Source: Bacteroidales bacterium (GTDB lineage: Bacteria > Bacteroidota > Bacteroidia > Bacteroidales > UBA4417). Taken from it: a DNA stretch of 64,000 nt. This document shows, piece by piece, positions 36,175 to 46,390 of this stretch. A model generated the notes under the pieces. The model was not told the DNA's origin, ran no database searches, and worked only from the letters and a program-made list of their open reading frames with translations. The stretch spans positions 124,001 to 188,000 of the forward strand of contig JADJGZ010000006.1 of NCBI GenBank assembly GCA_016707785.1, in the 5' to 3' direction. The first letter of the stretch is position 1. Each line of letters opens with the position of its first letter. The position numbers and the translations under genes were made by a program.

Positions 36175-37212
36175 ATGGAGTCGAATAATAAGACATCAAT
36201 CAGTATTGTCCTTCCTTGTTATAACGAAGAAGCAATTCTGAAGGCAAATCTTGACAAAGTTATCAGCTACCTGGAAACAAAAAATGATAAGTATAATTGG
36301 GAGATTGTTATCATTAATGATGGTAGTAAAGATAAAACCGGACAAATAGCTAATGAATATGAGCAAAAGGAATCCCGTTTAAGAGTCATCCACCACCCAA
36401 CAAATCTTAACCTGGGTAATGCTCTTAAAACTGGATTTTGTAATGCAAGGGGTGACATTATTGTAGTGTTGGATATTGATTTAAGCTATGATGTAGACCA
36501 TATTGAGCGTCTTGTTGATAAGATGACAGAAACAAAGGCTGATATTGTTGTAGCTTCACCATATATGAAAGGTGGACAGGTAACGGCTGTTCCTTTTTCA
36601 AGAAGAATAATGAGTAAATGGGTAAACAAGTTCATGAAATTTGCTGCTCAGGAGAAGTACCACACTTTTACAGGTATGGTAAGAGCATATAGGAAGGAAT
36701 TTATACTTTATGTAAACCTGAAAACCAGGGATTATGAAATAAATCCTGAAATCATGTATAAGGCTATGATTTTACGAGCTAAAATCATTGAAATTCCGGC
36801 ACACCTGGATTGGACTGAACAAAACAAATTTGCTGAAAAAAGGACCTCAAGTATGAGAGTAATCAGGGGATTTTTCTCTGGATTGATGTCGGCATTTATT
36901 TTCAGACCATACATTTTCTTCCTCATTATCGGTGCATTTTTAATGGCTCTCTCAATGTATGAGTTGATTTGGCTTCTATATGATACTATTTCTGCACTAC
37001 CGGATCTTTATGCTCATCCTCAGTTAATTGAAGACCCATTCTCCACAAGTCTTGCACTTCAGTTTAAGAAAAACCCTCATACTTTTCTTGTAGGAGGTGT
37101 CACTTTCCTCGCTGCTATCCAATTCTTGAGCCTCGGCTTCCTTTCTCTTCAAAGTAAACGATACTTTGAAGAAATGTTCCATCTCGGAACCTCATTAAAA
37201 GCAAGAAAATAA
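36175..37212 (+). CDS. GT2 polyprenyl-phosphate glycosyltransferase (DPM1/GtrB/ArnC-like)
   Basis: 345 residues. N-terminal GT2 domain: SIVLPCYNEEAIL (about 6-18), VIINDGSKDKT (about 42-52), and the DxD-like VVLDIDLSYD (about 97-106). Two C-terminal membrane hairpin regions (about 236-270 and 300-325) are characteristic of enzymes that transfer a sugar to undecaprenyl phosphate on the cytoplasmic face. The GT-C gene downstream would then use the product in the periplasm. Confidence 0.88.
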   Translation: MESNNKTSISIVLPCYNEEAILKANLDKVISYLETKNDKYNWEIVIINDGSKDKTGQIANEYEQKESRLRVIHHPTNLNLGNALKTGFCNARGDIIVVLDIDLSYDVDHIERLVDKMTETKADIVVASPYMKGGQVTAVPFSRRIMSKWVNKFMKFAAQEKYHTFTGMVRAYRKEFILYVNLKTRDYEINPEIMYKAMILRAKIIEIPAHLDWTEQNKFAEKRTSSMRVIRGFFSGLMSAFIFRPYIFFLIIGAFLMALSMYELIWLLYDTISALPDLYAHPQLIEDPFSTSLALQFKKNPHTFLVGGVTFLAAIQFLSLGFLSLQSKRYFEEMFHLGTSLKARK

Positions 37213-37437
37213 TAAACCTAGACCATCTTTCTTATAATGTGATAGGATTACTGTTTCGAATTGTAAATTCTCTTTGCAACAGCGTCATTAACTTCTTGTT
37301 TGACAATTACTTTTTCATTCTGAATAATAGGAATATTTCTTTCTGATTTAAAGAATTATTAATTCCCATAATGCATAGTGTGATGAGTGTAGAATAATAC
37401 TATACTCCAATAATAGTGATATTAAAAACTATCTAAG

Positions 37438-38742
37438 ATGAAGCTTTCTATTCCCAAAAACCCATTTATCTTCTTTCTGCCGCTTTTGGTGTTATACCTT
37501 TTTATTGTTTTTTTTCTACACTCTGATACTCATTATGGGGATGAGAATCGTTACCTGATATTTGCAAATAACTTACTGAATGGTATTTATTCGCCACCTC
37601 CCCCAGATATCGACCTGAGTAATGGCCCTGGATATCCAATATTAATGATGCCTTTCCTTGCCCTGAATTTGCCATTGATAACGATATCATTATTCAATGC
37701 CGTTCTCTACTATCTTTCTGTTGTACTGCTATTTATCTCATTAAAAAGATCAGTCAACATAAAATTAGCGCTTGCTTTTAGTTTATTCTGGGGATTCTAT
37801 ATAAATGCGCTTGAATTTCTTCCCGTAATGCTCTCTGAGATATTGATTCTATTCTTAAGCGTACTTTTTTTATTGCTCATGCTTCATGCATTTTCAAAAG
37901 GAGATAAACCTAAACAAAGAATTAACTTAATAGCGGCAGGAGTTGTTTTGGGAGCCATAATACTTACCAAAACAATTTTTGGCTATGTATTGCTAGTCAT
38001 GATAGTGGGAAATATTTTCTTATTGATATTCAATTGGAGAATTCGAATGTACCAGAAAAGTATGATGATCCTAATGATTGGATTTATTGTTTCATTACCC
38101 TTTCTCATATATTCTTATTCATTGACGAATCGTGTCTTCTATTGGAGCTCAGTTGGAGGAAATAATTTATACTGGATGTCAACTCCTCATGAGAATGAGT
38201 ACGGGAGCTGGATGTCCTTTGAAAAGAAAGATTTGGATACTTTAAATCTGCATAGTCAAGTAAAACCTCATTATTTTTCAGAATTCTCCAGTCTTCATTA
38301 TAGCAATATGCTGGAAATATTTAAGAAACATGGTGTTGAGCAGGATGATGCATATAGGGATGCAGCTATTCAAAACATAAAAAATCATCCTGTTAAATAC
38401 TTAAAAAATTGTTATAGCAATCTCAGCAGAATCCTTTTTAACTTTCCCTATTCATATAAGCTTCAATCCCCTGATACTTTGCTGCGAATTCCTTTTAACG
38501 GATTGTTAGTAATGCTAATGCTTTTGAGTCTGATTCCAACACTTAAAAATTGGATAAATGTTGAGAATCCCATCAAATTTTTACTAATATTCTCCTTGAT
38601 TTACCTGGGTGGAAGCATACTGGCGAGTGCAGAAACCAGGATGTTCTCTGTTGTTGTACCTTTCTTTATTTATTGGGTAGCAACCATCTTATCAAAAACA
38701 ATTAAGTTCAATTTTAAAATTGAAGAAGGAACAAGTCAATAG
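37438..38742 (+). CDS. GT-C membrane glycosyltransferase (PMT/ArnT/GT39-like)
   Basis: 434 residues with about 9-11 membrane helices. The first luminal loop holds acidic residues in THYGDENRY (about 32-40), the position of the catalytic Asp/Glu in PMT and ArnT families. The following NGPGYPILMMPFLAL is a typical second-helix entry. Known role: transfers a sugar from polyprenyl phosphate to a lipid, glycan or protein at the periplasmic side. The partner GT2 is the preceding gene, 225 bases upstream. The acceptor is not predictable. Confidence 0.82.
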   Translation: MKLSIPKNPFIFFLPLLVLYLFIVFFLHSDTHYGDENRYLIFANNLLNGIYSPPPPDIDLSNGPGYPILMMPFLALNLPLITISLFNAVLYYLSVVLLFISLKRSVNIKLALAFSLFWGFYINALEFLPVMLSEILILFLSVLFLLLMLHAFSKGDKPKQRINLIAAGVVLGAIILTKTIFGYVLLVMIVGNIFLLIFNWRIRMYQKSMMILMIGFIVSLPFLIYSYSLTNRVFYWSSVGGNNLYWMSTPHENEYGSWMSFEKKDLDTLNLHSQVKPHYFSEFSSLHYSNMLEIFKKHGVEQDDAYRDAAIQNIKNHPVKYLKNCYSNLSRILFNFPYSYKLQSPDTLLRIPFNGLLVMLMLLSLIPTLKNWINVENPIKFLLIFSLIYLGGSILASAETRMFSVVVPFFIYWVATILSKTIKFNFKIEEGTSQ

Positions 38743-39048
38743 TGGATTTTAGGTTTATTTGTTTGACGAAGGATTTGTAAAGCAATACTTATACTAAAAT
38801 GATGAAGAGAATTCTACGAAAGTCTTGGTATAATGAAGTTCAAATACTATTTCACTATGTAATGCAATCATAAAAGAGAATAGCGATGATGTAGCATTGA
38901 ATCATAAGTATTGAAACAGTAACGGAGGATAATGAATTATCCTCCGTTATCTTTTTCTTGGCTAAACAATTCATTCAATCTTTTTTTCAGGTAATTTGAT
39001 TTTTCGATGAAATGAGCTTATTCAATTATTCCGCTTGATAATCATGTG
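38743..39048. other. Intergenic region between convergent genes
   Basis: Apart from the bidirectional terminator at 38920-38956 I see no gene or RNA here. It separates the GT-C gene (+) from the second giant surface protein (-). Confidence 0.5.
38920..38956. terminator. Bidirectional terminator
   Basis: A near-perfect 14-base inverted repeat, TAACGGAGGATAAT (38920-38933) and ATTATCCTCCGTTA (38936-38949), is followed by TCTTTTTC on the plus strand. It lies between two convergent genes. Confidence 0.8.
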
Positions 39049-42000
39049 TTACCTGATAATGAATTTCTTAGATGATTTCTTATCCTCTGATTGAATAAGC
39101 ATATAATAAGTTCCTGAAGGAAGTTGTCCTAAATCTAAAACTTCCTTGTTCACATTGTCCATTTTATGCACATAAACAGTTTTTCCTTCAACATTAAAAA
39201 TATTAATTAATATCCATTCTGCCTGCAATCCAGGGATTTCAACGTTAATAATTCCACCACTTGGATTTGGATATATTGACCATTCTATCTTTGTGTCCCC
39301 ATTATCATGATTCTGCATTGTGAGACTATCTTCAAAATGACTACTTCCACCATTTGTTAAATAATTGTTTAAACTACCATTTGAATATACAGTTGGTGCT
39401 GTAAATAATACGTCTTCAATATCAATTAAATTAATAGTTATTGTAGCTTGGCTCGAACTATTAGGATTTCCATTATCTGACACAGAAATAGTTATCTGAA
39501 AAGTTGACTGATTTTCGAAATCCAGAACAGAAGAGTTGGATACAAGAAGTTTTCCTGTTGCATTATTAATATAGAACGCTCCTCCAGGATTTCCTGATAT
39601 AATTTGATAAGTCAATAACTGGCTTACATCCTGATCCTGAGCCTCCACTGTGCCAATTGTTGTTCCATTCATGGAATTTTCTTCTATTGCAAATGCCTGA
39701 TTGTTAATATTTGGAGAATCATTCACATTAAGAAGATTGACAGTTGCATTAGCTTGGCTGGACAATAAACCCACACCATTATCCTGAACTTTTATAACAA
39801 GTACAAATGATGTTATGAGTTCATAATTGAGAGCTGCACTATTAGCTACGATAAGTGTTCCATTTGCAGAATTTATTGCAAAAGCACCACTCGTGTTTCC
39901 TGAAAGAATAGTATATGTTAATGACTGACCGGCATCTGGATCTGATGCAACTACTGTGCCGACTATTGTTCCATTTGACGAATTCTCACTGACTGAAAAA
40001 ATCTGGTTGCTTATTATCGGTGGTTCATTAAGATTTGAGATATTTATAGTAATCGTGGCCTGACTGCTTAAGCTTCCAGTACCATTATCCTGAACTTTTA
40101 CAATCAAAGAAAAAGTGGGAATAAGTTCAAAATTTATAGAAGCTGAATTAGATACAACTAATTGACCTGAACTGGTATTAATTGCAAAAGCCCCATTCGT
40201 ATTCCCCGAAATAATGGAATATGTGATGGACTGTCCGACATTAGGGTCAGAAGCAATAACAGTACCTACAATAGTCCCATTTGCAGAATTTTCATTTAAG
40301 GTAAAGGATTGGTTGGTAATAACAGGAGGTTGGTTACCGGTTGCAAGGATATTTATTGTAGAGACTGCTGAATTTGTTAAATTGCCGTATCCATTATCCA
40401 TAACTTGAATAGTAAGATAAAATACGGGTGTCGTACCAGGATTTAGAGCAGAAGAATTATTCACAAATAAAACTCCTGAAACTGGGTTTATACCAAATCC
40501 ATTATTCACATTTCCTGCAATGATGGAATATGTGAGTGCTTGCCCTGCATCAGGATCTGTTGCCAGAACGGTACCTAAAGAAGAACCATTTGCAGTAAAT
40601 TGATATACATTGAAAATCTGATTACTGAGAATGGGCTGTTCATTAATATTATTAATGTTAATAGTTATGCTTCCTTGATTATATAGGTTACCTGTGCCAT
40701 TGTCCTGAACTTTTACTGCTATTGTAATAAAAGGAGTGACCTCATAATTTAAAATAGTGGAGTTGGTAACAATCAGATTCCCATTCGTAGAATTAATTGC
40801 AAAAGCACCTCCGGTATTACCTGAAAGGATGGAATAAGTTAGGGTTTGACCAGCATCAGGATCAGTGGCAATTACAGTCCCAACAGTTGTTCCGTTGGCT
40901 GAATTCTCATTGATGGAAAAGGATTGGTTACTAATAACCGGCTGTTCATTAATATTTAATAGAGTAATTGTGACTGTAGCCTGACTGCTTAGATTGCCAG
41001 TGCCATTATCAAGTACTTTTACTACTAAGGCAAATGATGGAATAGTCTCGAAATTTAAGGCTCCCGAATTTGTAACAATAATAACACCTGTGGCAGAATT
41101 AATGGCAAAAGCTCCATTTGTATTACCAGATAGAATCGAATATGTGAGCAATTGCCCTGCGTCAGGATCAGTTGCAATCACCATTCCTACTGATACCCCA
41201 TTAGACGAATTCTCATTAATAGAAAAAGCCTGATTTGTGATTAAAGGTACCTCATTTAGGTTAAGAATATTTACGGTGATTGTAGCCTGACTACTAAGAT
41301 TGCCGGTACCGTTGTCCTGAACTTTAATGATTAGGTTAAAAGCTGTAATGGACTCAAAGTTTATGGCAGTTGAGTTGGCAACACTAAGTACGCCGGATAT
41401 AGCATTAATAATGAAAGCATTGTTTGTGTTTCCTGATAGAATTGAATATGTGAGAGTCTGTCCGGCATTAGGATCAGAAGCTACTACTGCGCCTACTGTA
41501 CTTCCATTGGGTGCATTCTCATTCAGGTTAAAGGTCTGATTTGTAATAACAGGAGGCATGTTTCCAGCCTGCAAAACATTGATAGTGATGGTGGCATCAT
41601 CATAAAGGTTGCCCGTACCGTTATCCTGAACTTTAATCAACAGACTGAAAACGGGATTCGTAGTATAGTTTACAACAATTGCGTTATTAACAGTTATTTG
41701 TCCGGAGGAGGAATTGATGATAAAAGCACTGCTGGTATTACCAGATATAATTGAATAGGTTAAAATTTGACCGGCATCTGGATCAGATGCAGCAACTATT
41801 CCAACAGATGTGCCATTAGCTGATCCTGAAGTAACAGTAAAAGTTTGATTGTTTACAACAGGCGGTTCATTAATATTTATGAGGTTAATCATTACAGTAG
41901 CCTGACTACTCAGATTGCCAGTGCCATTATCCTGGACTTTCACAATCAAATCATAAGAAGGAGTAGCTTCAAAGTTTAATGCAGAAGAGTTAGCAACAGA

Positions 42001-45000
42001 TATAACACCTGATAGAGAGTTTATTACAAAAGTACTGTTTGTGTTTCCTGAAAGAATGGAAAATGTTTTGGTTTGACCTGCATCCGGATCAGTGGCAATT
42101 ACTGTACCAACAGTAGTTCCGTTGACAGAATTCTCATTTATTGAGAAGGATTGGTTAGTGATAACCGGTGGTTCATTAATGTTTATTAAAGTGATTGTGA
42201 CTGTAGCCTGACTGCTTAGACTTCCAGCGCCATTATCCTGAACTTTAATAACCAATGCAAAAGACGGCGTAGATTCAAAGTTGAGTGCTGCAGAGTTGGC
42301 AACAGTGATAATTCCTGTTGTAGAACTGATGGCAAAAGCAGTATTGGTATTTCCGGAAAGAATGGAAAATGTTTTGGTTTGACCTGCATCCGGATCAGTG
42401 GCAATAACTGTTCCTACAGTAGTTCCATTGGAAGAGTTTTCGCTGATAGAGAAGGATTGGTTAATGATAACCGGTGGCTCATTAATATTTATAAGATTGA
42501 TAGTGACTGTAGCCTGACTGCTTAGATTGCCAGTGCCATTATCCTGAACTTTAATAACCAATGCAAAAGACGGTGTAGATTCAAAGTTGAGTGCTGCAGA
42601 GTTGGCAACAGTGATAATTCCTGTGGTAGAACTGATGGCAAAAGCAGTATTGGTATTTCCTGAAAGAATGGAAAATGTTTTGGTTTGACCTGCATCCGGA
42701 TCAGAAGCAATGACTGTTCCAACTGCAGTTCCATTGGCTGAATTCTCATTGATTGAGAAGGATTGGTTAGTGATAACCGGAGGTTCATTGATATTTAGGA
42801 GAGTGATTGTGACTGTGGCCTGGCTGCTCAGATTGCCAGCACCATTATCCTGAACTTTCACAACCAAAGCAAATGATGGTGAAGTTTCAAAGTTGAGTGC
42901 TGAGGAGTTAGCAACTGTGATAATACCTGTAGTGGAACTGATGGAAAATGCAGTATTGGAATTGCCTGAAAGAATTGTGAAATTTAATGTTTGACCAGCA
43001 TCTGGATCAGTGGCAATTACTGTTCCAACAGTAGTTCCGTTTGCTGAATTCTCATTAGTAGAAAAAGCCTGATTTGCGATTACAGGTAGCTCATTTAGAT
43101 TAAGAATATTCACTGTGATTGTAGCCTGGCTGCTAAGATTGCCAGTGCCGTTGTCTTGAACTTTAATGATCAGGTTAAAAACAGCGAGTGATTCAAAGTT
43201 TATTGAAGCAGAGTTAGCTACACTCAGCACTCCAGATAAAGCGTTGATAGTAAAAGCGTTGTCTGCATTTCCTGAAAGAATTGAATATGTGAGAGTCTGA
43301 CCTGAATTAGGATCTGATGCAACAACAGTGCCTACTGTAGCTCCGTTAGGTGCATTCTCATTCAGGTTAAAGTTTTGATTGGTAATAACAGGAGGCAAGT
43401 TTCCAGCTTGCACAACATTAATTGTGATAATTGCATCATCATACAGGTTTCCTGTTCCATTATCCTGTACTTTAATCAACAGACTGAAAAGTGGATTGGT
43501 TGTATAATTGACAACTGTTGCGTTATTAATTGTAATAAGTCCGGTCGAGGAATTAATAATAAATCCATTACTGGTATTACCTGATATAATTGAATAGGTT
43601 AAAACCTGGCCGGCATCGGGATCAGACGCAGCAACCGTTCCCACTGATGTGCCATTTGCAGAACCTGAAGTCACACTAAAAGATTGATTGCTTACAACAG
43701 GAGGTTCATTGATATTTATAAGATTTATGGTTACAGTGGCCTGGTTACTCAGATTGCCAGTGCCATTATCCTGGACTTTCACTACCAAAGCGTAAGATGG
43801 TGTGGATTCAAAGTTGAGTGCTGCAGAGTTTGCAACAGTAATAATACCTGTTGCAGAGTTGATGGCAAAAGCAGTATTAGTGTTGCCTGAAAGAATAGAA
43901 TATGTTAAAGTCTGACCAGCGTCCACATCAGATGCACTTACTGTTCCAACCGTTGCTCCGTTAGTTGAATTTTCATTGATGGAGAAGGATTGGTTACTAA
44001 TAGCAGGAGGTTCATTGACATTAATGAGCAAAATTGTGACTGTTGCCTGGCTGCTGAGATTACCGGTGCCATTATCCTGAACTTTTACTACTAAAGCGTA
44101 AGATGGTGTTGATTCAAAGTTGAGTGCTGCAGAGTTTGCAACAGTAATAAGACCAGTTGTGGAGTTGATAGAAAAAGAAGTATTGGTATTTCCTGAAAGA
44201 ATGGAAAACGTTTTAGTTTGACCTGCATCAGGATCAGAAGCTACAACCGTTCCAACACTGGCTCCGTTGACTGAATTCTCATTGATGGAGAAGGATTGGT
44301 TAGTGATAACTGGTGGTTCATTAATATTTATAAGATTGATTGTGACAGTAGCCTGACTACTGAGAATGCTATTTCCGTTATCCTGAACTTTCACAACCAT
44401 CGTAAATGAAGGCGTGGATTCATAGTTTAGAGCGACAGAGTTAGCAACAGTGATAATACCAGTGGTGGAGTTGATGGCAAAAGCATTATTAGTGTTACCT
44501 GATAGAATAGCGTAAGTAAGTATTTGACCTGCATCTGGATCATATGCGATTACTGTTCCAACGGTAGTTCCATTTACTGAATTTTCATTTATAGAGAAAG
44601 TCTGGTTTGTGATGACCGGAGCTTGATTTGTTGAACCTGAATATTCAAAAGTGCAAATATCAGGTGCACTTCCAATATATGGTAATCCAACATTTACTCC
44701 AGCATCAATTAAATCTGATCCGGAAGCTAAGTGTAAAAAATTAAGAACGGGTAAACTCCCATCAGCCTGCCTGGGTCCAGACATACCAATAGTATCAATA
44801 CTAATAAAATCTGAATTACTAACTGTCACAGTACCATTCCAGCTATTGTTTTGAACAATTGAGGATGTATTTATTGCATAATTTACAATATTCAGGTAAC
44901 TAAGGTTATTCTTCAGAATGTGAGCATCATTGAATTTAGAATAGTTAAATCCATAATTACCATTCCTGAATGCAGTGCAATTATATAGAATACTTGGGAA

Positions 45001-45891
45001 ATGATTTAATCCATTACTGCTAAAATTTTCCTCAAAGCCGTTCATATAATTGTCATAAGCCATGCAGTCTGTCAGTTTTCTCAAATATGTAGTAAGTATA
45101 CCATTTGTATTTGGGCCCATTTTAAATCCACAACCATTGCCAGTATGTGTCATATTTGTGGGTGAATAGCCATTCAAAAAGGACCAACAATTATCTAATT
45201 CAATATAAGTATTAGTACCGAAGAAATCAAAACCATCATCACTATTGAACCATGATCTGCACCCTCTAAAAATATTATTGTCAGAAGTGGTGTTGTTTGT
45301 CATTCCAAATCCATTAGAACCATCATATGGTATTGTAGAAAGTGGGTCTTCATTGTGATGAGAATCACAATTCAAAATCAGGTTATTGTCGCAATTGCTG
45401 GAAATTGTAAATCCATAGCCCCCGACATGATCAAATTCGCAATTTTCAATAATACAATTATTCGTTCCGGAAGCTAACATCATTCCCACATTACAATTGA
45501 CGACCTGTGGTAAATTAGTAACTCTTATCCCCTTAATGTGAATATAATTTGCAGTACCGGTTCTTAATCCAATTAAGGTTCCGGATGAGCTAGCCGAACC
45601 AAAATTAAAAACTGGTCTCTCAGTCAAATAGGACCAGATTTTAATCATATTTGCAGAGGTTCCACTCTTATTCTGAAGAATTTGTTCAGCAACGTAATTA
45701 TACGTTCCCCCTCTGACATAAATCGTATCCCCTGCATATACTTTTGTCCAGGCCTTGTTTAATGTAAAAAAAGGTGAATTTATAGTGCCACTGTTATTAT
45801 CATTCCCTGATGGTGAAGTATAATATTTAGCACCTAGTAGAAAACTATGATTTAATATGACTGATAGCATGAAAATTATAATAACTTTCAT
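39049..45891 (-). CDS. Giant T9SS surface protein: beta-helix followed by 17 cadherin-like repeats
   Basis: 2,280 residues from ATG 45891, which gives a clean signal peptide (MKVIIIFMLSVILNHSFLLGA); an in-frame ATG at 45951 would add 20 residues and cannot be excluded. Residues about 22-420 form a right-handed beta-helix beginning KYYTSPSGNDNNSGT, a common start for secreted beta-helix proteins. Then 17 cadherin-like repeats of about 102 residues (DNA period about 306 bases, about 39,425-44,640). The C-terminal ~75 residues starting IYPNPSGG are a T9SS type A sorting domain. The domain order is the reverse of the protein at 2-7114. Several neighbouring repeats are nearly identical in DNA. Repeats 4, 10 and 14 lack calcium ligands. 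Likely surface adhesin or matrix scaffold (inference). Confidence 0.9.
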   Translation of the reverse strand: MKVIIIFMLSVILNHSFLLGAKYYTSPSGNDNNSGTINSPFFTLNKAWTKVYAGDTIYVRGGTYNYVAEQILQNKSGTSANMIKIWSYLTERPVFNFGSASSSGTLIGLRTGTANYIHIKGIRVTNLPQVVNCNVGMMLASGTNNCIIENCEFDHVGGYGFTISSNCDNNLILNCDSHHNEDPLSTIPYDGSNGFGMTNNTTSDNNIFRGCRSWFNSDDGFDFFGTNTYIELDNCWSFLNGYSPTNMTHTGNGCGFKMGPNTNGILTTYLRKLTDCMAYDNYMNGFEENFSSNGLNHFPSILYNCTAFRNGNYGFNYSKFNDAHILKNNLSYLNIVNYAINTSSIVQNNSWNGTVTVSNSDFISIDTIGMSGPRQADGSLPVLNFLHLASGSDLIDAGVNVGLPYIGSAPDICTFEYSGSTNQAPVITNQTFSINENSVNGTTVGTVIAYDPDAGQILTYAILSGNTNNAFAINSTTGIITVANSVALNYESTPSFTMVVKVQDNGNSILSSQATVTINLININEPPVITNQSFSINENSVNGASVGTVVASDPDAGQTKTFSILSGNTNTSFSINSTTGLITVANSAALNFESTPSYALVVKVQDNGTGNLSSQATVTILLINVNEPPAISNQSFSINENSTNGATVGTVSASDVDAGQTLTYSILSGNTNTAFAINSATGIITVANSAALNFESTPSYALVVKVQDNGTGNLSNQATVTINLININEPPVVSNQSFSVTSGSANGTSVGTVAASDPDAGQVLTYSIISGNTSNGFIINSSTGLITINNATVVNYTTNPLFSLLIKVQDNGTGNLYDDAIITINVVQAGNLPPVITNQNFNLNENAPNGATVGTVVASDPNSGQTLTYSILSGNADNAFTINALSGVLSVANSASINFESLAVFNLIIKVQDNGTGNLSSQATITVNILNLNELPVIANQAFSTNENSANGTTVGTVIATDPDAGQTLNFTILSGNSNTAFSISSTTGIITVANSSALNFETSPSFALVVKVQDNGAGNLSSQATVTITLLNINEPPVITNQSFSINENSANGTAVGTVIASDPDAGQTKTFSILSGNTNTAFAISSTTGIITVANSAALNFESTPSFALVIKVQDNGTGNLSSQATVTINLININEPPVIINQSFSISENSSNGTTVGTVIATDPDAGQTKTFSILSGNTNTAFAISSTTGIITVANSAALNFESTPSFALVIKVQDNGAGSLSSQATVTITLININEPPVITNQSFSINENSVNGTTVGTVIATDPDAGQTKTFSILSGNTNSTFVINSLSGVISVANSSALNFEATPSYDLIVKVQDNGTGNLSSQATVMINLININEPPVVNNQTFTVTSGSANGTSVGIVAASDPDAGQILTYSIISGNTSSAFIINSSSGQITVNNAIVVNYTTNPVFSLLIKVQDNGTGNLYDDATITINVLQAGNMPPVITNQTFNLNENAPNGSTVGAVVASDPNAGQTLTYSILSGNTNNAFIINAISGVLSVANSTAINFESITAFNLIIKVQDNGTGNLSSQATITVNILNLNEVPLITNQAFSINENSSNGVSVGMVIATDPDAGQLLTYSILSGNTNGAFAINSATGVIIVTNSGALNFETIPSFALVVKVLDNGTGNLSSQATVTITLLNINEQPVISNQSFSINENSANGTTVGTVIATDPDAGQTLTYSILSGNTGGAFAINSTNGNLIVTNSTILNYEVTPFITIAVKVQDNGTGNLYNQGSITININNINEQPILSNQIFNVYQFTANGSSLGTVLATDPDAGQALTYSIIAGNVNNGFGINPVSGVLFVNNSSALNPGTTPVFYLTIQVMDNGYGNLTNSAVSTINILATGNQPPVITNQSFTLNENSANGTIVGTVIASDPNVGQSITYSIISGNTNGAFAINTSSGQLVVSNSASINFELIPTFSLIVKVQDNGTGSLSSQATITINISNLNEPPIISNQIFSVSENSSNGTIVGTVVASDPDAGQSLTYTILSGNTSGAFAINSANGTLIVANSAALNYELITSFVLVIKVQDNGVGLLSSQANATVNLLNVNDSPNINNQAFAIEENSMNGTTIGTVEAQDQDVSQLLTYQIISGNPGGAFYINNATGKLLVSNSSVLDFENQSTFQITISVSDNGNPNSSSQATITINLIDIEDVLFTAPTVYSNGSLNNYLTNGGSSHFEDSLTMQNHDNGDTKIEWSIYPNPSGGIINVEIPGLQAEWILINIFNVEGKTVYVHKMDNVNKEVLDLGQLPSGTYYMLIQSEDKKSSKKFIIR
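39425..44640 (-). repeat. Tandem ~306-base repeats encoding cadherin-like domains
   Basis: Seventeen in-frame repeats. For example 42261-42417 and 42567-42723 differ at only a handful of positions over about 157 bases. A higher-order duplication of about 1.84 kb (six repeats) is suggested: the unusual repeat at about 41.8 kb and its successor resemble those at about 43.66 kb in the same order. Confidence 0.8.
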
Positions 45892-46156
45892 ATGCTTTGT
45901 TAGAATAATACTTTTGTATGAAAATGATATTTTTGGTAGGATAGAATTCATAGTTGTTAAATGAGCAGTTTTAGTTATTATAGCAAGAAAAACAAATTTT
46001 CTTTACTTTCATATGACTTTTTTTTAAGTTCAACTCTAAATACCTTGATATACAGACAGCTAATGGACTTGATATCAAAGTTTGCTTTTAATGTAAACTT
46101 TTAATCAGCATAATGAATATGCATTATTGTTAGTCATTATTTATTGAAAGAACACC

Positions 46157-46390
46157 TTATTTAACGGCATAATTCAGTTTATCCATTGTTAAAAACCTAA
46201 TAGGAGTTGGATTTACCTGAAAAATTGGATTTTCATACATTGAAAATTCAATGTTGAAACTAGTTTTGTTTGGAGTGGTGTTTCCAAATATTAAAGAAGT
46301 GAAAAGAAACAATTGAATGACTGTTAACAGAATAAATACCAATGATATTCTGATTTTTCCAGCCTGATTTGAGATTAATTGATCTGTCAT
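46157..46390 (-). CDS. Small hypothetical membrane or secreted protein
   Basis: 77 residues, no recognised family. A basic N-terminus (GKIRIS) is followed by one strongly hydrophobic segment (about 15-36) and a polar tail with NPTPIRFL. It could be a signal peptide or single-pass helix. It is on the same strand as the giant protein downstream and the transferase upstream, isolated by AT-rich gaps. It may be a chance reading frame; coding status is uncertain. Confidence 0.35.
   Translation of the reverse strand: MTDQLISNQAGKIRISLVFILLTVIQLFLFTSLIFGNTTPNKTSFNIEFSMYENPIFQVNPTPIRFLTMDKLNYAVK

Noticed and set aside
39425..44640. Regular repeats as a possible CRISPR array
   Set aside because: The period is about 306 bases, in frame, and encodes protein domains; there are no short repeats with unique spacers.
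40214..44854. Plus-strand open frames and a second minus-strand frame (42216-42404, 42522-42788) within the second giant gene
   Set aside because: They recur with the 306-base repeat because the repeat DNA is similar, not because they are genes.
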